Assembly: GCA_937901335.1 (NCBI GenBank)
Contig: CALCHC010000031.1
Coordinates: 1 to 27,482, forward strand
DNA: 27,482 bases
Origin: an uncultured Phascolarctobacterium sp.
GTDB taxonomy: Bacteria > Bacillota > Negativicutes > Acidaminococcales > Acidaminococcaceae
Direction of reading: 5' to 3'
Of the stretch, positions 23,001 through 27,482 are shown piece by piece (the stretch's first letter is position 1; every line of letters begins with the position of its first letter). Position numbers and translations under genes: made by a program. The notes beneath the pieces were generated by a model. The model saw nothing but the letters and a program-made list of their open reading frames with translations, did not search any database and had not been told where the DNA came from.

Positions 23001-24002
23001 TTATTTTTTAGCCTTATCAAGGATTTCTTTCGGAATGGTCAAGCCAATCTTTTTGGCACTTTCAAAATTAACAATGACATCAAAGTCTTTTTGCGCTTGG
23101 ATAGGCATATCTTGCGGTTTAGCTTTACCACTGAGAATGTCTGCTGCCATTTCGCCAGTTTGAACGCCCAATTTGTAGTAGTCAATACCAAGAGTTGCAA
23201 TGCCGCCGGATTTAACAGCTTCGCCTTCGCCACATACAACAGGAATCTTCGCTTCTTCTGTTACCATTGCCAAGGTAGGCATTGCAGAGGCAAGCACGTT
23301 ATCCGTAGGGATGTAAATAACATCAACTTTACCAACTAAGCTACGAGCTGCTTGTTGAATATCATTTACAGTAGTAACAGTAGCTTCTTTAATTTCTACT
23401 TTTTTAACTGCTGCTGCCTTTTTCAAAATATCAACTTGTAATTGAGAATTAACTTCACTGGAGCTATAAATTGTGCCTATAGCTTTCGCACCAGGAACCA
23501 GTTGCAGAGCCAAATCAAGTTGAGCTTCTACAGGGTTCATATCTGTAGTACCGGTTACGTTAGTGCCCGGTTTCTTATTGTCTTTAATAAGTTTAGCTGC
23601 TTTGTAATCAGTAATAGCAGTGCCAACAATGGGAATATCCGGAGTTACGTTAGCAACTGTTTGTGCAGCCGGGGTAGCAATCGCACAAATTAAATCAACT
23701 TTGTTGCTTACAAAGCGTTGAGCAATATTTTGCAGATTAGATTGATCTGCTTGTGCATTTTGTCTATCAAAAGTAATATTTTGACCTTCTTTGAAACCTT
23801 TTGCAGCCAAACCATCAACGAAACCTTTGTTAGCTGCGTCGAGCGCTGCGTGTTCAACTAATTGAACGATACCTACGTTAACCTTATCTTTTTTCGCAGC
23901 TTCTTTCTTTTCGCCGCCACAACCTACCATCATGCCCATTGCTAAAGTGAGCATAATACCTGCGGTTAACATTTTCATTTTCTTGTTTTTAAAAATAGTC
24001 AT
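23001..24002 (-). CDS. ABC substrate-binding lipoprotein, COG2984 family (copy 2)
   Basis: A 333-residue paralogue of the flanking copies, with lipobox MMVGC and the same GGEKKEAAKKDK linker. It shares the blocks GIVQLVEHAALDAANKGFVDGL, QNAQADQSN, ICAIATPAAQTVANV, GTTDMNP, YSSSEVNSQLQVDILK and GIDYYKLGVQTGEMAADIL, and is visibly closer to copy 3 than to copy 1. The ATG at 24002 is used, since the one at 24014 overlaps the GGAAGGATG site. It is flanked by its own promoter and a terminator-like hairpin, so it can be expressed independently of the permease. Confidence 0.9.
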   Translation of the reverse strand: MTIFKNKKMKMLTAGIMLTLAMGMMVGCGGEKKEAAKKDKVNVGIVQLVEHAALDAANKGFVDGLAAKGFKEGQNITFDRQNAQADQSNLQNIAQRFVSNKVDLICAIATPAAQTVANVTPDIPIVGTAITDYKAAKLIKDNKKPGTNVTGTTDMNPVEAQLDLALQLVPGAKAIGTIYSSSEVNSQLQVDILKKAAAVKKVEIKEATVTTVNDIQQAARSLVGKVDVIYIPTDNVLASAMPTLAMVTEEAKIPVVCGEGEAVKSGGIATLGIDYYKLGVQTGEMAADILSGKAKPQDMPIQAQKDFDVIVNFESAKKIGLTIPKEILDKAKK

Positions 24003-24074
24003 AATAAAGCCCATCCTTCCATACTACAATACTACATTGGCTTCTTTATCCATAATCAAAATACGGATGTTTAC

Positions 24075-24103
24075 ATTTTAGTCTTTTTCTGCAAACTTGT
24101 AAA
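24075..24103 (-). promoter_or_regulatory. promoter of binding-protein copy 2
   Basis: Minus strand TTTACA (24103-24098), 17-bp spacer, TAAAAT (24080-24075), then GTAAACATC. The -35 sits in GTTTACA and the -10 is followed by TGTAAAC, giving an inverted pair around the promoter core. Confidence 0.78.
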
Positions 24104-24111
24104 CTATTTTA

Positions 24112-24151
24112 ATTTTAAAAAGGTACGAAGCGTAAAACTTCGTACCTTTTT
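24112..24151 (-). terminator. terminator between binding-protein copies 3 and 2
   Basis: A 14-bp stem (AAAAAGGTACGAAG / CTTCGTACCTTTTT), 7-nt loop, T-rich tail on the minus strand. Confidence 0.88.
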
Positions 24152-24172
24152 GTAACATAAGTATCAATATTT

Positions 24173-25177
24173 TTATTTAGCAGCTTTTTTCATAATTTCT
24201 TCAGGAATATTCAAGCCGATTTGTTTAGCGTTAGCTTCATTAATAACGATTTCGAAATCTTTTTGGGATTGAATAGCCATATCTTGGGGTTTAGCTTTGC
24301 CAGCGAGAATATCTGCTGCCATTTCGCCAGTTTGTACGCCCAGTTTGTAGTAGTCGATACCGAGAGTTGCAGTACCGCCAGCTTTTACCATACCGCCTTC
24401 ACCGCAAACTACAGGAAGTTTTGCTTCTACAGCTACGATGCTCAAAGTAGGCATTGCGGAAGCGAGAATATTATCAGTAGGAATGTAGAGAGCATCTACT
24501 TTGCCAACCAAACTACGAGCTGCTTGTTGAATGTCATTAACGGTAGAAACAGTTGCTTCTTTGATTTCTACGCCTTTAGTTTTTGCTGCAGCTTTCAAAA
24601 TGTCAACTTGCAATTGAGAGTTAACTTCACTGGAGCAGTAAATAGTACCGATAGCTTTTGCATTGGGAACCAGTTTCAGAGCCAAATCAAGTTGTGCTTC
24701 AATGGGGTTCATATCGGTAGTACCGGTTACGTTAGTGCCCGGTTTAACATTATCTTTTACAAGTTTAGCAGCTTTGTAATCGGTAATTGCAGTGCCAACG
24801 ATGGGAATATCCGGAGTTACGTTAGCAACAGTTTGTGCAGCCGGAGTAGCAATCGCACAAATCAAATTAACTTTATTATTTACAAAGCGTTGAGCAATAT
24901 TTTGCAAGTTGGATTGGTCAGCTTGTGCATTTTGTCTATCATAAACTACGTTTTGGCCTTCTTTATAACCTTTGGAAGCCATACCATCAACGAAGCCTTT
25001 GTTAGCAGCATCAAGAGCAGAGTGTTCTACTAATTGCACGATACCAACATTAACTTTTGCGTCAGCTTTTTTAGCTTCTTTCTTTTCGCCGCCACAGCCT
25101 GCCATCAAACCCATAGCCAAAGTAAGCATAACGCCTGCGGTCAACATTTTTAATTTTTTGCTTTTCAGAGTAATCAT
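24173..25177 (-). CDS. ABC substrate-binding lipoprotein, COG2984 family (copy 3, promoter-distal to permease)
   Basis: A 334-residue paralogue; lipobox LMAGC, linker GGEKKEAKKADAK. It has the same two-lobe plan as copies 1 and 2, with local changes at likely ligand-facing segments. The conserved CGEGEAVKSGG becomes CGEGGMVKAGG, and YSSSEVNS becomes YCSSEVNS, introducing a cysteine. The start at 25177 follows GGAAGGA; the ATG at 25189 overlaps the site. It is first in order of transcription and has its own promoter and terminator. Different pocket residues would allow different ligands to reach one translocator; this is inference. Confidence 0.9.
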   Translation of the reverse strand: MITLKSKKLKMLTAGVMLTLAMGLMAGCGGEKKEAKKADAKVNVGIVQLVEHSALDAANKGFVDGMASKGYKEGQNVVYDRQNAQADQSNLQNIAQRFVNNKVNLICAIATPAAQTVANVTPDIPIVGTAITDYKAAKLVKDNVKPGTNVTGTTDMNPIEAQLDLALKLVPNAKAIGTIYCSSEVNSQLQVDILKAAAKTKGVEIKEATVSTVNDIQQAARSLVGKVDALYIPTDNILASAMPTLSIVAVEAKLPVVCGEGGMVKAGGTATLGIDYYKLGVQTGEMAADILAGKAKPQDMAIQSQKDFEIVINEANAKQIGLNIPEEIMKKAAK

Positions 25178-25244
25178 GATAAATTCCATCCTTCCATACT
25201 ACAAATCGAGCCGATTGTGCTCTAAATGTTTAAAAGATGTTTAC

Positions 25245-25273
25245 ATTCTATTCCTATTTTTGTAATTTGTAAA
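25245..25273 (-). promoter_or_regulatory. promoter of binding-protein copy 3
   Basis: Minus strand TTTACA (25273-25268), 17-bp spacer, TAGAAT (25250-25245), then GTAAACATC, as for copy 2. The rest of 25178-25397 holds only this promoter and the next terminator. Confidence 0.75.
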
Positions 25274-25303
25274 TAAAAATTTACTTTTTTCTTGAAATTT
25301 TTT

Positions 25304-25360
25304 GTACACAAAAATTCACTGTACAAAAAGTAACACTTTAATTATTTTTGCACAGTGAAT
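25304..25360 (-). terminator. terminator after DhaK-like gene
   Basis: A long stem (minus strand ATTCACTGT, G-U, CAAAAA with TTTTTG and ACAGTGAAT; about 16 pairs) with a 15-nt loop and a T-rich tail. Confidence 0.75.
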
Positions 25361-25397
25361 CTATTTTCTTGCATATTCTTTTTTCAGAACACCTTTA

Positions 25398-26387
25398 TTA
25401 TTTTTTGAAATACGGAGTACGGCAAGGAGTGTTCCAGTATTCTGCAAGCTCTTCGTTCATGCGAGCAATGCAAATTTCAAAGCCAGCCATTTCTTGAACA
25501 GTCATCAATTCGCCAACATGACTTGCAACAATTTCAATTTCTTTTTCTGCCAAATAAGCATAGCAGTTACGGTAAACTATAAGCTGTTCCATCAAGGAGG
25601 TTGCACCGCTACCGCTAACAATTACTAAAAGTTTTTCTTCTGCCAATACGTTCAAATCTTCCAACAAAGCATCCAGCATAGCAGAAACAGTTTCTTCCGC
25701 AGTAGCCATAGGTTTCGCCTTGCCTGCTTCACCGTGAAGACCTACGCCAACTTCCATGCACCCAGCTGCTACTTGAGCGATTTCCATACCGGTAGCAGGA
25801 TTGGTCGCACCACTTGCCGCAACAGCTAAGGTTGCCACATTGTCTGCAAAACTTTGGACGATGGCAGCAACTTCTTCTAAAGCCTTACCTGCGAGGGCAG
25901 CAGCACCTGCAATTTTAAGCAAAGGAACAGCGCCGACCATACCACGACGGTTTTGTGCTTCTTCTCTCGGAGCGTTGGCAATATCATCTTGCACAACAAT
26001 CTTCGCTACGTTAATGCCAAGCTTTTCCGCTTGCTTCATTGCAAGATTAGAAGCCAGGATATCGCCTGCGTGGTTAAGCACTACCAAAAGCACACCCTTG
26101 CCTTTATCAGCAAGTTGGATAGCTTCGATGCAAGCTTGAGGACCGGGAGCAGCAAACACATCACCAACAACAGCGATATCAAGCATACCTTCGCCAACAA
26201 AACCACTCAAAGCAGGTTCGTAACCGCTACCGCCAAGAGCAACAACAGTTACGCGATCAGCTTCCGCTAATTTTTTATTCACTACCAATTTACCCAATTC
26301 CAAAGACACAAGTTCGGAATGGGCAAGAGCCAAACCTTGCAACATTTCTGTAGTCAAGGTGTCGGGATTATTAATAAATTTTTGCAT
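25398..26387 (-). CDS. dhaK: DhaK-like protein (dihydroxyacetone kinase substrate subunit family), His56 replaced by Tyr
   Basis: A 329-residue cytoplasmic protein of the DhaK/DAK1 family. In that family the subunit holds dihydroxyacetone covalently on a histidine while DhaL supplies phosphate. It begins MQKFINNPDTLTTEMLQGLALAH as in DhaK and keeps GD at Asp109 and the substrate-anchoring GLHGE at His218, at the same residue numbers as E. coli DhaK. The usual GSGHEP motif, however, reads GSGYEP, with Tyr at 56 where His is catalytic. Following segments (ALSGFVGEGML) also differ from AHAGYVG. No DhaL or DhaM gene is seen nearby. It may act on another carbonyl substrate, or be a sensor or coactivator like Lactococcus DhaQ. 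The start at 26387 follows GGAGG; the RocB-like gene ends 34 bp upstream. Confidence 0.82.
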   Translation of the reverse strand: MQKFINNPDTLTTEMLQGLALAHSELVSLELGKLVVNKKLAEADRVTVVALGGSGYEPALSGFVGEGMLDIAVVGDVFAAPGPQACIEAIQLADKGKGVLLVVLNHAGDILASNLAMKQAEKLGINVAKIVVQDDIANAPREEAQNRRGMVGAVPLLKIAGAAALAGKALEEVAAIVQSFADNVATLAVAASGATNPATGMEIAQVAAGCMEVGVGLHGEAGKAKPMATAEETVSAMLDALLEDLNVLAEEKLLVIVSGSGATSLMEQLIVYRNCYAYLAEKEIEIVASHVGELMTVQEMAGFEICIARMNEELAEYWNTPCRTPYFKK

Positions 26388-26421
26388 ATTTAAATCCTCC
26401 AAAGGAATTAGTTTCTACTTA

Positions 26422-27482
26422 CTATTTCCACACAAATGCACATACTTCCTGCAAAACCTTCGGCAACACTACGCCCAAACTTTCAATGTGTACGCGTTCC
26501 GTACGTTGGTGCAAGTCTTTACCCCAAGGCCCTAAAAGCAAGAAAGGTATTTGCAGTTTTGCCAGAGCTTCCATATCGTAGCTGTACAGCTTACCCCAAC
26601 AAGGCATATTCGCCGCCAAGGCTTTACTGTCAAATTCTGCGTCCACACCCAAATAACTGCAATCGGAAATGCCCATAAAGTATTCCTTGCATTTTACAGG
26701 CAGCAGAGTGCCAACGTGTTCAGCTACTTTTTTGAAGCTTTCGCCTACAAGCTTACCACTGTTCAACGCAGGATAGTACGGCGGAGCAAAGGCAGTAATA
26801 ATTACAGGTTCATCAATACCGGTAAAATCAAGTACTGCTTCCATTGCTCGTAAGGTAATACTTGGGAAATCAAGCTGTTCAACTTGGAGTTTCTTACTCA
26901 TCGCAGCTTGCAATTCTTTATAAAAATCTTCATAGCCAGTTTTGGTTTGAGCAATTTGCAAAAGCTCGCCGTAAGTCATAACTTTCAAGCTATGACCACA
27001 GCCCTGTTTCGCCATAGCAGCTTGTGCTCCTACCTTGCACTTATCAACAAACCAATTCATAATTTGCTCCGGAGTTTTGCTAAAGGTAAGCACGTTACAG
27101 TACCCTGCAGCACGACGAGGCAAACTAAAATCATAACCAGGCTTCAAATCTCTGGCAAAGTTCCAAACTGGAGGAACAGTACTTTCTTCGCCGTAAGTAT
27201 CGCTAATATTGTAGTCAGCTTCGCTGGCGCAAATAATCTCCGCCAAAGCAGCAAGAGGATTCACCCCTTGAGGATAACTGCCAATTTGCACAGCCTTGCC
27301 TTGTACCAAAACTACGGGGAGCATTTTGCCAACACTACCGCTATAAATAACTTGCTTGCCATCTTCCACACTGTTAGGCTCGCAGTTAATCGCCACTTCG
27401 TATTCTAAACCGTAACGCTCGCGCAAATCTTTCAGCAATGGCAAGCAACTACGCATACCAACGGAAAAAGCTTCTTCATCGG
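26422..27482 (-). CDS. RocB-like M20-family peptidase, 5' end beyond window
   Basis: An open frame runs from the right window edge to a TAG at 26422-26424; about 353 C-terminal residues are present. The edge residues DEEAFSVGM correspond to the M20 catalytic Glu-Glu region, so the first metal ligands lie outside. The C-terminus GPWGKDLHQRTERVHIESL is typical of RocB-like proteins (arginine-utilisation M20 family; the Bacillus protein is about 560 residues), and the middle holds the dimerisation-type insert. An internal ATG at 27456 is not the start because the frame stays open upstream with conserved residues. It is co-directional with, and close to, the DhaK-like gene, suggesting an operon that continues to the right. 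The actual substrate is unknown. Confidence 0.8.
   Translation of the reverse strand, partial: DEEAFSVGMRSCLPLLKDLRERYGLEYEVAINCEPNSVEDGKQVIYSGSVGKMLPVVLVQGKAVQIGSYPQGVNPLAALAEIICASEADYNISDTYGEESTVPPVWNFARDLKPGYDFSLPRRAAGYCNVLTFSKTPEQIMNWFVDKCKVGAQAAMAKQGCGHSLKVMTYGELLQIAQTKTGYEDFYKELQAAMSKKLQVEQLDFPSITLRAMEAVLDFTGIDEPVIITAFAPPYYPALNSGKLVGESFKKVAEHVGTLLPVKCKEYFMGISDCSYLGVDAEFDSKALAANMPCWGKLYSYDMEALAKLQIPFLLLGPWGKDLHQRTERVHIESLGVVLPKVLQEVCAFVWK

Noticed and set aside
21834..25177. Tandem similar sequences as a possible assembly duplication.
   Set aside because: The three copies differ throughout at protein and DNA level and have distinct intergenic regions, so they are genuine paralogues.
1..27482. 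CRISPR array, insertion sequence, integrase or phage genes.
   Set aside because: No regularly spaced direct repeats, transposase motifs or attachment-site duplications were seen.

Overview
The window looks like chromosome from a diderm Firmicute of the Negativicutes, possibly Acidaminococcaceae / Phascolarctobacterium-like. The grounds are moderately AT-rich DNA, strong AGGAGG ribosome sites and consensus sigma-70 promoters, together with a large AsmA/TamB-like protein of the kind expected in an outer-membrane organism. Metabolism looks anaerobic: a DcuC-type C4-dicarboxylate carrier and a Thermoanaerobacter-type secondary alcohol dehydrogenase. The genus is a guess; the diderm Firmicute assignment is moderately secure. 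Two perfect 16-bp parS palindromes (5781 and 15631) suggest the region lies in the origin-proximal part of the chromosome.

Layout. 1-3160: NADP-type secondary alcohol dehydrogenase, a converging small protein of unknown function, a secreted PepSY-repeat protein behind a consensus promoter, and tRNA-Gly(CCC). 3161-7636: a PMCA-type Ca2+ P-type ATPase, then parS overlapping the promoter region of an AsmA/TamB-like membrane-anchored protein. 7693-7815: a structured palindromic element ending on the stop codon of leuA, which is read leftwards from its own consensus promoter. 9727-14776 (minus): an Fbp/Afu-type ABC importer (binding lipoprotein, fused double permease, ATPase) plus a second binding lipoprotein behind a strong terminator. 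14998-16068: FkbM-family methyltransferase with parS inside its coding sequence, divergent from a short DtxR-family regulator. 16662-20099 (plus): DcuC-like carrier, an M19 dipeptidase and a patatin-like phospholipase; a CTCCCTCAGTC-type repeat lies between the first two. 20139-25177 (minus): a COG2984-type ABC importer with three tandem paralogous binding lipoproteins feeding one permease and one ATPase. 25398-27482 (minus): a DhaK-like protein whose expected His56 is Tyr, downstream of a RocB-like M20 peptidase cut by the window edge.

How they work together. Most of the window is uptake and amino-acid/organic-acid metabolism. The two ABC systems share a theme: several binding proteins per translocator, with hairpins between binding-protein genes and the rest. 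In the COG2984 system all three binding-protein genes carry near-identical promoters (TTTACA-17-TAAAAT type) with a GTTTACA / TGTAAAC inverted pair around the core, which suggests shared control. I found no CRISPR array, insertion sequence, T-box or recognisable riboswitch, and no single obviously new multi-gene system. The best leads are the DhaK-like protein with the RocB-like partner, the triple binding-protein array with its repeated promoter, the parS sites embedded in a promoter and in a gene, and the structured element at the leuA stop codon.
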